64,000 bases of DNA from Bacteroidota bacterium (GTDB lineage Bacteria; Bacteroidota; Bacteroidia; UBA7662; JAIXUI01): contig JAIXUI010000009.1 of the NCBI GenBank assembly GCA_027484125.1, positions 1 to 64,000 on the forward strand, given 5' to 3'. Below, piece after piece: positions 9,892 through 18,907 of the stretch. Every line of letters starts with the position of its first letter. Position 1 is the stretch's first letter. A program made the position numbers and the translations under genes. The notes under the pieces were generated by a model. That model was not told the origin of the DNA, made no database searches, and was given only the letters and a program-made list of their open reading frames with translations.

Positions 9892-10749
9892 ATGCGCATT
9901 TTTAATTCTGGTCTGCTTATGTTTTTGCTTGCCCTTGGGCTGGCAACCGGCTTAAGTAGTTGTGATTCGTACAACAAAGTGCTGAAGAGCACTGACCTGA
10001 ATTACAAGTACGAAATGGCTAAGAAGTACTACAATAAAGGCCAATACTACCGCGCTCAGCCGCTCTTAGAAGAACTACTCGGTGTTTACCGCGGAACTGA
10101 ACGTGCGGAAGATGTTTATTACTACTACGCTTATTGTGAGTTAAACCAAGCTAACTACGGAGCGGCATCTTATCATTTTAAAAACTTTGCTCAAAGTTTT
10201 CCTCGGTCTGCGAAAACGGAAGAGGCGGAATTCATGAGTGCTTATGCACTTTCATTGGAATCTCCTGAGTATTCTTTGGACCCAACCAGCACGGAAAAGG
10301 CCATCGAAAGCATGCAATATTTCGTAAACCGATATCCGGAAAGCGAAAAAGTAAAAGAGTGTAACGAAACCATGGACCGACTGCGTAGAAAGTTGGAAAT
10401 CAAAGCGTTTCGTTCCGCAAACTTGTACTATAAAATGGAAGATTATCGGGCTTCTGCCATCCTTTTTAAGAATATATTGGTTCAGTATCCCGATATCGAT
10501 GAGCGTGAAGAAGTTGCCTTCTTGGTAGTAAAATCTTACTATTTACTGGCTAAGAACAGCATTGAATCCAAAAAGAAAGACCGATACGAAGAGGTGGTGC
10601 GTTCCTATCAAAACTTCAAGGAAGAATTTCCTAAAAGTGCTTGGATGGGAGAAGCCGAGAATTACCTCAAACTCACCAACGAAGCCTTAATAAAAATCGA
10701 GCAATCGACTTCCACTCCAGTTTCTCAACAAACGAATTCAAACCCATGA
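9892..10749 (+). CDS. bamD: Outer membrane assembly lipoprotein BamD
   Basis: BamD-type lipoprotein that works with BamA in inserting beta-barrel proteins in the outer membrane. A signal peptide ends in the lipobox LSSC (Cys at about residue 24). The mature part is made of TPR-like helical repeats (AKKYYNKGQYYRAQPLLEEL; YYYAYCELNQANYGAASYHF; ANLYYKMEDYRASAILFKNI) over about 35-265, the usual five-repeat layout, giving 285 residues from the ATG at 9892. The last codons overlap rpoZ by four bases. The gene order bamD-rpoZ-coaBC-DUF4835-recN is familiar from Bacteroidota. Confidence 0.88.
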   Translation: MRIFNSGLLMFLLALGLATGLSSCDSYNKVLKSTDLNYKYEMAKKYYNKGQYYRAQPLLEELLGVYRGTERAEDVYYYYAYCELNQANYGAASYHFKNFAQSFPRSAKTEEAEFMSAYALSLESPEYSLDPTSTEKAIESMQYFVNRYPESEKVKECNETMDRLRRKLEIKAFRSANLYYKMEDYRASAILFKNILVQYPDIDEREEVAFLVVKSYYLLAKNSIESKKKDRYEEVVRSYQNFKEEFPKSAWMGEAENYLKLTNEALIKIEQSTSTPVSQQTNSNP

Positions 10750-11063
10750 CCAATAACACCCAAGCAGAAACCAGAGACCTTAAAGGCCTGGACAAAACCG
10801 GAAACATCTACGAAACCGTAGTAATTCTGGCAAAACGTGCCAATCAGATTTCTGTAAAAATCAAGGATGAACTCAACTCTAAGTTGTCAGAGTTCTCCTC
10901 TTCTTCTGACAACCTAGAAGAAGTGTTTGAAAACCGTGAGCAAATTGAAATTTCAAAGGCTTACGAACGCATGCCGAAACCTACCCTTCAAGCGCATGAT
11001 GAGTTTGTAACGGGTAAAGTGTATTATCGCAATCAGTACAAAGAGAAGAAAGAAAAAATTTAA
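10746..11063 (+). CDS. rpoZ: RNA polymerase omega subunit (Rpb6/RpoZ family)
   Basis: Small RNA polymerase subunit of 105 residues. The core NIYETVVILAKRANQISV fits the omega/Rpb6 helix that clamps the beta-prime subunit, and the acidic middle and basic tail (YKEKKEKI) are typical of the Bacteroidota version. The start is the ATG at 10746, within the ATGA overlap with bamD; the ORF track start at 10641 is only an upstream extension inside bamD in another frame. Confidence 0.82.
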   Translation: MTNNTQAETRDLKGLDKTGNIYETVVILAKRANQISVKIKDELNSKLSEFSSSSDNLEEVFENREQIEISKAYERMPKPTLQAHDEFVTGKVYYRNQYKEKKEKI

Positions 11064-11067
11064 GCTC

Positions 11068-12279
11068 ATGCTAGCCGGAAGGAAGGTTCTCATAGGAATA
11101 ACCGGCGGTATAGCAGCTTACAAATCAGCCCTGTTAGTCAGGTTGCTGGTAAAGGCAGGAGCCGAGGTGCAAGTTATCATGACGCCCTCGGCTTCGGCAT
11201 TTGTAAGCCCGCTCACGTTGGCGACTTTATCTAAACGCCCTGTTATCTCTGAGTATTTCAAGGTTGAGACAGGCGAGTGGGCCAATCATGTGGAATTGGG
11301 CTTATGGCCGGACTTGATGCTGATCGCGCCGCTTACTGCTAACACCTTGTCGAAAATGGTGCATGGCTTGTCAGACAATTTACTGATGACCACGTACTTG
11401 TCGGCTCGTTGTCCGGTAGTGGTGGCTCCAGCCATGGACTTAGACATGTGGAAGCACGCCACTACGCGCCGCAATATGCAGTTGTTAGAACAGGATGGCG
11501 TTTATGTTATTCCTCCTGCTACAGGTGAGTTGGCGAGTGGTCTGTTTGGTGAAGGCCGTATGGCTGAACCGGAAGAGCAGTTTGAATGGATTCAAAATTT
11601 CTTCAGCAAGAGTCAGTCTTTATCCGGACAAAAAGTGCTTATCACCGCTGGCCCAACGTATGAAGCCCTTGACCCGGTACGATTTATCGGCAATCATTCT
11701 TCCGGGAAGATGGGCTTCGCCTTAGCTAAAGCATGTGCAGCACAGGGTGCTGAGGTGCATTTGGTTCATGGGCCGGTCTCCATTCCGGTTCCACAGCATC
11801 CTCAGATTAAGGTTTATTCAATTCGTTCTGCTCAGGAGATGTTCGCACAATGCGAACTTTTGTTTCCCAATATGGCTATTACCATTTGCTCAGCAGCAGT
11901 AGCCGACTACCGGCCCGAAGTGATTCAGGAGGAGAAAATCAAGAAAAAAGGAGACACCCTTCAGCTTAATCTGGTTAAAAATCCGGACATTCTCAAAACT
12001 TTAGGCCATGCCAAGAAGCCGCATCAGGTTGTTATTGGCTTTGCTTTGGAAACAACGAATGAGTTGGAAAATGCGCAAGGGAAACTTCATGCTAAACAGG
12101 CTGACCTTATTGTTTTAAATTCGATGCGCAAGGATGGGTCAGGCTTCGGCACCGATACCAACCATGTATGGCTGGTGGAAGTCGGTCGTGTTCGGGAACT
12201 TCCTCTCGCGTCAAAAGACCATATCGCGGAATCTATCGTTCAGGCAATAATTGAAATCAAGGATGAAAAACAAGTTTAG
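11068..12279 (+). CDS. coaBC: Bifunctional CoaBC (phosphopantothenoylcysteine synthetase/decarboxylase)
   Basis: Makes 4'-phosphopantetheine for coenzyme A: CoaB joins phosphopantothenate and cysteine, CoaC (FMN) decarboxylates the product. The N-terminal flavoprotein half opens with GITGGIAAYKSA and carries a PAMDLDMW segment close to the PxMNxxMW motif of the family (Asp where Asn is usual). The C-terminal half begins near residue 190 with VLITAGPTYEALDPVRFIGNHSSGKMG and contains VKNPDILKTLG (the conserved Lys-Asn-Pro-Asp). The 403-residue length is normal. It starts four bases after rpoZ and overlaps the following gene. Confidence 0.95.
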   Translation: MLAGRKVLIGITGGIAAYKSALLVRLLVKAGAEVQVIMTPSASAFVSPLTLATLSKRPVISEYFKVETGEWANHVELGLWPDLMLIAPLTANTLSKMVHGLSDNLLMTTYLSARCPVVVAPAMDLDMWKHATTRRNMQLLEQDGVYVIPPATGELASGLFGEGRMAEPEEQFEWIQNFFSKSQSLSGQKVLITAGPTYEALDPVRFIGNHSSGKMGFALAKACAAQGAEVHLVHGPVSIPVPQHPQIKVYSIRSAQEMFAQCELLFPNMAITICSAAVADYRPEVIQEEKIKKKGDTLQLNLVKNPDILKTLGHAKKPHQVVIGFALETTNELENAQGKLHAKQADLIVLNSMRKDGSGFGTDTNHVWLVEVGRVRELPLASKDHIAESIVQAIIEIKDEKQV

Positions 12280-13177
12280 TAGCTGGTTAATCTTGTTGCT
12301 GGTTGGCTTTAGTGTGAATGCAGCAGCCCAGGAGTTGAACTGCCAAGTGGTGGTGAATTCACAGAATGTGAACAATGCCGCCGACCGACAGTTGTTCCAA
12401 ACCATGCAGCAACAGATCATCGAGTTCATGAATACCCGAAAGTGGACGAACGACGCTTTTACCCAACAAGAGAAGATCAATTGCAACCTTACCTTGCTGA
12501 TTGAACAGCGTATTTCTACCAATGAATTCAAAGCAACCGCTCAAATTCAGTGTGTCAGGCCGGTTTATAAAAGTGGGTATAATTCGGTCTTGTTCAATTA
12601 CAGCGACCCAGACTGGACCTTCGAATACACAGAGTTTCAGCCATTGGACTTCAATGACGCAACTTTCACTTCCAATCTCACCTCTATGTTGGCGTATTAT
12701 GCGTACATGATTTTGGGATTTGATTACGATTCCTTCGAAGCAGAAGGCGGCACCCCTTATTTTCAAAAGGCACAAATGGTGTTGAGTAATGCACAAAACG
12801 CCCCTCAAAAAGGCTGGAAGCAGAGCGAAAGTTTGCGCAACCGTTACTGGTTGATTTCCTCCATTTTATCGCCGGGCTGCAAGAACATTCGTCAATCGGT
12901 TTACACTTACCACCGCCTGGGGCTCGATCGTTTTCACGACAATAAAACCTTGGAAGCAGCGAGAAAGGAAATCATGAATGCGCTGGAACTGATTCGGGTG
13001 ACGCACAAAGAAAAACCCGGAACCATGTTTCAGCAAGTGTATATGAATGCTAAAAAAGATGAATTGGTAAGCATTTTCGCCGATGCTACCGGACAAGAAA
13101 AACTCAAGGCCATCGAAATTCTTCAGCAGATTGATACCATCAACGGTCTGCTCTATCAGAACATTAATCAGAACTAA
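12263..13177 (+). CDS. DUF4835 / PorD-like exported protein
   Basis: A 304-residue exported protein with signal peptide (SWLILLLVGFSVNAAAQ) and a mature N-terminus ELNCQVVVNSQNV typical of the DUF4835 family, which sits between coaBC and recN in many Bacteroidota. From memory this family has been linked to type IX secretion as PorD; I treat that role as likely but unproven. The start is the ATG at 12263, inside the coaBC 3' end; the TTG in the track lies before the signal peptide. The stop overlaps the recN ATG by one base. Confidence 0.75.
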   Translation: MKNKFSSWLILLLVGFSVNAAAQELNCQVVVNSQNVNNAADRQLFQTMQQQIIEFMNTRKWTNDAFTQQEKINCNLTLLIEQRISTNEFKATAQIQCVRPVYKSGYNSVLFNYSDPDWTFEYTEFQPLDFNDATFTSNLTSMLAYYAYMILGFDYDSFEAEGGTPYFQKAQMVLSNAQNAPQKGWKQSESLRNRYWLISSILSPGCKNIRQSVYTYHRLGLDRFHDNKTLEAARKEIMNALELIRVTHKEKPGTMFQQVYMNAKKDELVSIFADATGQEKLKAIEILQQIDTINGLLYQNINQN

Positions 13178-14841
13178 TGCTGCTTCGGCTGCTCATCGAT
13201 AATTACATTCTAATCAACCGGCTGGAAATGCCGTTTCAACCCGGATTAACGGTAGTTACCGGAGAAACTGGTGCCGGAAAATCCATTTTTATTGGTGCAC
13301 TTTCGCTTCTTTTAGGGAGTCGTGCAGAGTCTGGTTTGCAGCGTAATCCGGAAAAGAAGTGCATCATCGAAGGGGAGTTTGCGCTTACACCTGAGTTAGA
13401 ATCCAGGTTGTCTCAGTTCGATTGGGAAGTCGGCAACCCGCTTATTGTGCGTCGTGAATTGCTTCCTAATGGGAAAAGCCGCTCATTCATCCAAGACAGT
13501 CCGGTTTCATTAACAGACTTGAAAACCTTAGGTGATTTTCTGGTCGATTTTAACTCCCAGTTCCAAACGCTCAAGCTTACCGAGGAGCATTTTCAGTTAG
13601 AGATTCTGGATGCACTTGCAGGAAATCGTGACGCTTTGGAAAATTGGTCTCAAGCATGGAAAAATTATCAATCGCTCGATAAAAAGCTGCGAGAAGAGGA
13701 AGAACGTATTGCCAAACTTCAAGCTGACCAAGATTACACCCAGTACTTGTTTGATGAATTGGCTCAGTCTAGCTTGCTAGAACCCGATGAATTAGATAAG
13801 CTGGAGAAGGAAATTCCATTGCTTTCAAACGCTGGCGAGTTGGAAATGAAACTCAGTCAGATGTTGGAGATTTCGCGCGACGGAGAGTTCAATACACTCG
13901 GTCAGTTGGCTTCGGTGGTTCAATTGCTGCAATCCGTGAAAAGCTATTCGAGCGATCTTGACCAGAAGTATAATCGACTTCGGGATTTACAACTCGAATT
14001 CCGCGATTGGACTGACAGTATCCAGGACGAACTTGCTCACTTAGAGCATGATCCACAGCGTTTGGAAGAGGCAGAAGCACGGCGTTCTCATCTTTACAGG
14101 TTGCTTCAAAAGCACCGTCTTCGCACGCTGGAAGAGCTGATGGCGTTGAGAGATGAGTTAGATAGTCAGTTACAGGCAGTGGAGCGCGGTTCCACCGATT
14201 TGGAAGTCCTTCGTCAGGAGGTAGAATCGGCGAAGCAACACGCTTGGAAAGCGGCTCAGCTGCTACACGATGCGCGCCAATCCGCTAAAAACAAGCTTTC
14301 TTCAGAGGTTACAGCCATTCTTCATGGATTAGGAATGCCGGAAGCCCGCTTTGAGTTGGAGGTTCAGCAGCGTGAAGTTCCGGTTGGCGGACGCGCTGCT
14401 TTCACCTTGGTGGAAGCACGTTTCAGCGCTACTGAAGGACGCTCGCTTCTACCTGTCAAGCAAGCCGCATCTGGAGGTGAAATGTCGCGTATTATGCTTG
14501 CCATTAAGCAGGTTGTAGCTGGTCAAGTTGGTACGCCCACCATATTGTTTGATGAAATTGACACTGGAATCAGTGGGGAAGTTGCTCGAAAAGTGGGCCA
14601 ACTGATGGAGACGATGAGTGGAAGTCAGCAAATTATCGCTATCACGCATTTGCCGCAGATTGCCAGTCGGGGAGAAGCGCACTGGTTGGTGTATAAGGAA
14701 AAATTAGGTGCTGAAACGCTTACCAACATTCGGATTTTATCGGAGGAAGAGCGCGTTGAAGCCATTGCACGGATATTATCAGGAGAAAATAGGGGAGAAG
14801 CAGCCCTTCAAACCGCTCGCGAACTGCTTAAAGGAAGATAA
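13177..14841 (+). CDS. recN: DNA repair protein RecN
   Basis: SMC-like ATPase of double-strand-break repair, 554 residues. Walker A GETGAGKS is at 29-36, followed by two long coiled-coil segments (about 150-375), and the C-terminal ATPase part has the signature QAASGGEMSRIMLAIK and Walker B TILFDEIDTGISGE, with ITHLPQIA as the switch region. Starts at the ATG in TAATG, sharing one base with the previous stop, so it ends the bamD operon. Confidence 0.95.
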   Translation: MLLRLLIDNYILINRLEMPFQPGLTVVTGETGAGKSIFIGALSLLLGSRAESGLQRNPEKKCIIEGEFALTPELESRLSQFDWEVGNPLIVRRELLPNGKSRSFIQDSPVSLTDLKTLGDFLVDFNSQFQTLKLTEEHFQLEILDALAGNRDALENWSQAWKNYQSLDKKLREEEERIAKLQADQDYTQYLFDELAQSSLLEPDELDKLEKEIPLLSNAGELEMKLSQMLEISRDGEFNTLGQLASVVQLLQSVKSYSSDLDQKYNRLRDLQLEFRDWTDSIQDELAHLEHDPQRLEEAEARRSHLYRLLQKHRLRTLEELMALRDELDSQLQAVERGSTDLEVLRQEVESAKQHAWKAAQLLHDARQSAKNKLSSEVTAILHGLGMPEARFELEVQQREVPVGGRAAFTLVEARFSATEGRSLLPVKQAASGGEMSRIMLAIKQVVAGQVGTPTILFDEIDTGISGEVARKVGQLMETMSGSQQIIAITHLPQIASRGEAHWLVYKEKLGAETLTNIRILSEEERVEAIARILSGENRGEAALQTARELLKGR

Positions 14842-14846
14842 TCTTC

Positions 14847-14854
14847 TACCTTTG
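14847..14854 (+). promoter_or_regulatory. -7 element of fabI
   Basis: TACCTTTG matches TAnnTTTG and lies 18 bases before the fabI ATG, in the short gap after recN. It suggests fabI has its own transcript with a leader of about 14 bases. Confidence 0.55.
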
Positions 14855-14872
14855 TCAAACTAAACTAAACTT

Positions 14873-15697
14873 ATGTCTTACGGACTACTGAAAGGTAAAA
14901 AGGGAATCATTTTCGGTGCTTTGGATCCTAACTCTATCGCCTGGCATGTGGCTGAGAAAGCCCATGAAGAAGGCGCTCAGTTTGTACTGACCAATGCACC
15001 TATTGCACTTAGAATGGGTAAAATCAATGAGTTAGCCGAAAAATGTGGCGCTACACTCATTGGTGCTGATGCTACCAACAACGAGGATCTGGAGAAACTG
15101 TTCACCCAGTCTATGGAAGTCATGGGCGGAAAGGTGGACTTCGTGCTACACTCTATCGGAATGTCTCCCAATGTTCGTAAGGGGAAGCATTACACCGGCG
15201 TTGATTACGATTTCTATCACAAAACCCTGGATATTTCAGCTATGTCGCTTCACCGTACACTAGCGGCTGCGCACAAGCTGGATGCCATCAGCGATTGGGG
15301 TTCTGTTGTTGCATTAACTTATATCGCAGCCCAGCGTGTATTCCCGGATTATAACGATATGGCCGATGCTAAAGCCTTGTTAGAGTCTATCACTCGCAGT
15401 TTCGGTTATCATTTAGGGGTACAGAAGAAGATTCGCGTCAATACCATCTCTCAGTCTCCAACCAAAACGACTGCCGGAACCGGTGTTAAAGGCTTTGATT
15501 CCTTCTTCGACTATGCAGACATGATGTCGCCATTGGGTAATGCAGATGCAGGTGCTTGTGCTGATTATGTAGTGAGTTTGTTCTCTGACCTCACCCGCTA
15601 TGTAACCATGCAGAACCTCTTCCACGATGGCGGATTCTCCTTCACTGGTGTGAGTCAGGCGTTGGTAGATCGGTTCAGCCAGCAACAAGAAGGCTAA
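14873..15697 (+). CDS. fabI: Enoyl-ACP reductase FabI
   Basis: NADH-dependent last step of each fatty acid elongation cycle, cytoplasmic. The modified Rossmann motif GALDPNSIAWHVAE near 15-28 and the catalytic set Tyr150 (ALTYIAAQ), Tyr160 and Lys167 (FPDYNDMADAK) align with the E. coli Tyr146/Tyr156/Lys163 pattern. Length 274 is normal for the Bacteroidota enzyme. It has its own promoter and a strong terminator, so it is monocistronic. Confidence 0.95.
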   Translation: MSYGLLKGKKGIIFGALDPNSIAWHVAEKAHEEGAQFVLTNAPIALRMGKINELAEKCGATLIGADATNNEDLEKLFTQSMEVMGGKVDFVLHSIGMSPNVRKGKHYTGVDYDFYHKTLDISAMSLHRTLAAAHKLDAISDWGSVVALTYIAAQRVFPDYNDMADAKALLESITRSFGYHLGVQKKIRVNTISQSPTKTTAGTGVKGFDSFFDYADMMSPLGNADAGACADYVVSLFSDLTRYVTMQNLFHDGGFSFTGVSQALVDRFSQQQEG

Positions 15698-15720
15698 GCC
15701 CTCCTTCTATTTCAATATCA

Positions 15721-15767
15721 ATCAGCTTAATTGAGGCATTTTAGCCTCAGTTAAGCTGATTTTTTTT
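15721..15767 (+). terminator. Terminator of fabI
   Basis: ATCAGCTTAA pairs with TTAAGCTGAT and TGAGGC with GCCTCA around a short ATTTTA loop, followed by seven or eight Ts. It is one of the strongest hairpins in the window. Confidence 0.9.
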
Positions 15768-15876
15768 GTGCTTATGCAATCATAATGTCCTCAACTGATG
15801 CAAGTTTTCAGAAGTCTTTAAAATCAGTGAGGACTTTAAAGAAAGTATTTCACATAAAAGGGAAAATCCTAGGAAG

Positions 15877-16212
15877 CAATTTCGATTGAGAATGGAGTAA
15901 GAGCAATCTTGAATAAAATAAGGGCATCCTTCAATAGATTAAGGTCGATTTGGAATAGATTAAGGGCAACCTGGATTTGAGTTAAATCGATAAGGAAAAA
16001 AGTGTAGTCGATTGGGAATAAATTAAAGGCGACTTGGAAGAAAGTAAGGTCACTTGGGAAAAGAATAAGGGCGACTTGGATTTGAGTTAAATCAATAAGG
16101 AAAAAAGTAAGGTCACTTGGGAAAAGAATAAGGGCGACTTGAATAATCGTAGAGTCAATTGGGTAGAAATTAAGGACGACTTGAAGGAAATTAAGTGAGG
16201 CTGAGCGAGGAG
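15877..16212. repeat. 21-bp degenerate tandem repeat array
   Basis: Units begin at 15898, 15919, 15940 and so on every 21 bases to 16192, at least 14 in a row without an indel, plus weaker edge copies. The consensus is about TAAGGNCGACTT followed by GGAATAAAT. Blocks are duplicated at higher order: units at 15961-16002 recur at 16066-16107 (105 bases, five units) and the unit at 16045 recurs at 16108 (63 bases). The + strand is interrupted by stops in some frames; on the - strand a 153-codon ORF shows hydrophobic heptads (LILFPSD, LTFFLID), which I take as a by-product of the repeat. No transcript signals seen. Confidence 0.9.
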
Positions 16213-16670
16213 AAAGGGTGACATACTTGGAATCATAGCACAAGCAGTTACACGCCTTTGAAAGGGTCGAATGTTCATAGAACACCGTCATTCCCCACCT
16301 ACATGTCCCATAAGCGGGCGAACTGGTCACGGAGCAATCACGTATCTCCCTTTAATTTAAAATGCAAAAGGGAGCAAAGCGCACCAGATTAGGACTCCCA
16401 ATGGGCTAAAAAAAAATCATGAATTAATTCAAGTAATCCGATATGGTCCAAGCCAAATTCGCTTCTTATCTCCCAACCTCTTATTGACTAAAGCGCCTGT
16501 CTGTTTTTCAATTATTCCTGTTTATTAAGTAGTTAAACTTAATAGGGATTGAAATCAGTCAATAGTCTAAGCCATTTAACGAAGTCAATCAGAAAGAAAC
16601 TTCAAGGAATACATCCATCACACCTTCCATTTACGTCGGTAATTCCCGAACTTGAGGTTCAAGATATTTT
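16213..16670. other. Spacer before the (p)ppGpp enzyme gene
   Basis: About 460 bases holding no recognisable gene, hairpin with T tract or consensus TAnnTTTG element. The promoter of the following gene must be here but I cannot place it. Confidence 0.4.
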
Positions 16671-18893
16671 ATGGCCAGCACTGCATCCCCCATCGTTATT
16701 TCCCCTGAGCAACTCGAAGAAGAGCGAAAGACCATCCTGAATCAGTACATGGCGCTATTGAGGGCAGGCAAACCCTTCATGCGCAAAGGTGATCGAAAGC
16801 TCATTCGTGCCGCTTTTGAAATGGCAGTAGAGGCACATAAGGAGATGCGCCGGAAATCAGGCGAACCGTACATCTATCATCCCATCGCTGTTGCTCAAAT
16901 TGTTGCAGAAGAAATAGGCCTCGGCACTACTTCTATCATCTGCGCTTTGCTCCATGATACGGTAGAAGACACCGACATCACATTACAGGATGTGGAGCGG
17001 GAGTTCGGAAAAACCGTTGCTAAGATCATCGACGGTTTAACCAAGCTTTCCGGGTTGCACAATAAATCTTCCTCTCAGCAGGCGGAGAATTTCCGTAAGA
17101 TGTTGCTCACCCTCACCGATGACGTTCGGGTAATCTTGGTGAAACTCGCCGACCGGCTGCATAACATGCGTACGCTGGATTCCATGGCGAAGGAAAAGCA
17201 GCTCAAAATTGCCTCTGAAACGCAGTATCTCTATGCGCCTCTAGCACACCGCCTGGGACTTTACGCCATTAAGTCGGAGTTGGAAGATTTGGCGATGAAA
17301 TACCTCGAACCGGATTTGTATAAAATGATTGCACGCAAGCTGAGGGAAACCAAAGCCAAGCGCGACAAATTCATTCGGGATTTCATCACTCCGCTGAAGA
17401 AAGAGCTGGAGTCTCAAGGCTTTCAATTTGAGATTAAAGGAAGACCCAAGTCTATTTTCTCTATTGGGAATAAAATCAAAAAGCAGAACATCTCTTTCGA
17501 GGAGGTCTATGATTTATTTGCAATTCGGGTCATTTTGGACAGTGAAGGTGAGCAGGAAAAGCAGGACTGCTGGCGTGTTTACTCCATCGTAACGGATTAT
17601 TATCCACCGAATCCGAATCGCTTAAGAGACTGGATTTCAACGCCAAAGGCGAATGGATATGAATCGTTGCATACCACAGTGATGAGTCCTTCCGGCAAAT
17701 GGGTGGAAGTTCAAATTCGAACCCGAAGAATGGATGAACTGGCGGAGAAAGGACTTGCGGCTCACTGGAAGTATAAAACCAATACCGCCGATAGTGGACT
17801 CGATGAATGGTTGGAAAAAATCAGAGAGGCGCTTGAAAATCCGGAGCCGAATGCGTTAGAGTTCATCGATGATTTCAAACTTCAGTTATACGCCAAGGAA
17901 ATCTTCATTTTCACGCCTAAAGGTGATTTAATCAAGCTTCCCGGTGGCTCAACGGCCTTGGATTTTGCTTTTGAAATTCACTCAGATTTAGGAGCAAAGT
18001 GTATAGGAGCGAAGGTAAACCATAAGATTGTTCCCCTCAGCTACGAACTTCAGAATGGAGACCAGGTAGAAATTATCACTTCTAACATCCAAAAGCCTAA
18101 TCCGGACTGGCTCAAGTTTGTGATTACCGCGAAAGCCAAGTCCAAAATCAAACAGCTGCTCAAGGAAAATCGCCGGAAGGAAGCTGAACATGGGAAGGAA
18201 ATCTTCGAACGCAAGATGCGCAATGCTCGTTTGGAGATTAATGGCGATGTAATCAATAAACTCCTGAAACATTTCCGTCTTCAGTATGCGCACGATTTGT
18301 ATTACATGATCGCCATCGAGAAAATCGATTGGGTGACCATCAAACAAGTGCTTTCAGAAGATGGAATTCCTGAAAAAAGAGAAAACCGCATCAACGAATC
18401 GAATTTCGAGAGTGTGGTTAAATCACGATCCGGAAAGAATGACGAATGGTTGGTGATTGATGATAAGATAGATCGTATCGATTATTCACTCGCGAATTGT
18501 TGCACGCCCATCCCGGGAGATGATATTTTCGGGTTTATTACGGTGAGTGAAGGCATTAAAATCCATCGGGTAAACTGCCCCAATGCAGTAGATTTATTGT
18601 CGAAGTATGGCTACCGGGTGGTTAAAGCGAAATGGACCGGTCAGCAAGAGGTTTCTTTCCTCGCAGGAATTCGCATAGAAGGAATCGATGATATTGGGAT
18701 TATTTCAGGAATCTCTCAGGTTATTTCCAACGACCTGAAGGTGAACATGCGTTCCATTTCGGTCATCTCCAACGATGGCATGTTCGAGGGTAAGCTCATG
18801 GTTTATGTTCATGATACCCGACATTTGGAAAGTCTGATGAAAAAACTGCTGACCGTTAAGGGGGTCTTAAAGGTCAGCAGGCTAGATACTTGA
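16671..18893 (+). CDS. Bifunctional (p)ppGpp synthetase/hydrolase (Rel/SpoT)
   Basis: Stringent-response enzyme of 740 residues that makes and degrades (p)ppGpp. The hydrolase domain (about 45-200) has His70 in YIYHP and the HD motif LLHDTVEDTD at 94-101. The synthetase domain (about 240-370) contains GRPKSIFSIGNKI and NGYESLHTTV. A TGS domain (about 405-465; FIFTPKGDLIKLPGGSTALDFAFEIH), a zinc-finger-like region with NCCTPIPGD, and a C-terminal ACT domain follow. Both catalytic halves look intact. It ends only 14 bases from the convergent surE stop, with no terminator between. Confidence 0.93.
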   Translation: MASTASPIVISPEQLEEERKTILNQYMALLRAGKPFMRKGDRKLIRAAFEMAVEAHKEMRRKSGEPYIYHPIAVAQIVAEEIGLGTTSIICALLHDTVEDTDITLQDVEREFGKTVAKIIDGLTKLSGLHNKSSSQQAENFRKMLLTLTDDVRVILVKLADRLHNMRTLDSMAKEKQLKIASETQYLYAPLAHRLGLYAIKSELEDLAMKYLEPDLYKMIARKLRETKAKRDKFIRDFITPLKKELESQGFQFEIKGRPKSIFSIGNKIKKQNISFEEVYDLFAIRVILDSEGEQEKQDCWRVYSIVTDYYPPNPNRLRDWISTPKANGYESLHTTVMSPSGKWVEVQIRTRRMDELAEKGLAAHWKYKTNTADSGLDEWLEKIREALENPEPNALEFIDDFKLQLYAKEIFIFTPKGDLIKLPGGSTALDFAFEIHSDLGAKCIGAKVNHKIVPLSYELQNGDQVEIITSNIQKPNPDWLKFVITAKAKSKIKQLLKENRRKEAEHGKEIFERKMRNARLEINGDVINKLLKHFRLQYAHDLYYMIAIEKIDWVTIKQVLSEDGIPEKRENRINESNFESVVKSRSGKNDEWLVIDDKIDRIDYSLANCCTPIPGDDIFGFITVSEGIKIHRVNCPNAVDLLSKYGYRVVKAKWTGQQEVSFLAGIRIEGIDDIGIISGISQVISNDLKVNMRSISVISNDGMFEGKLMVYVHDTRHLESLMKKLLTVKGVLKVSRLDT

Positions 18894-18907
18894 TTAAAAG
18901 ATGCAGC

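Noticed and set aside
12359-12808. 149-codon minus-strand ORF opposite the DUF4835 gene
   Set aside because: Antisense shadow of a conserved gene with signal peptide and operon context.
15869-16330. 153-codon minus-strand ORF over the second array
   Set aside because: Its heptads mirror the 21-bp DNA period, the N-terminal part has no recognisable feature and no start signal is visible.
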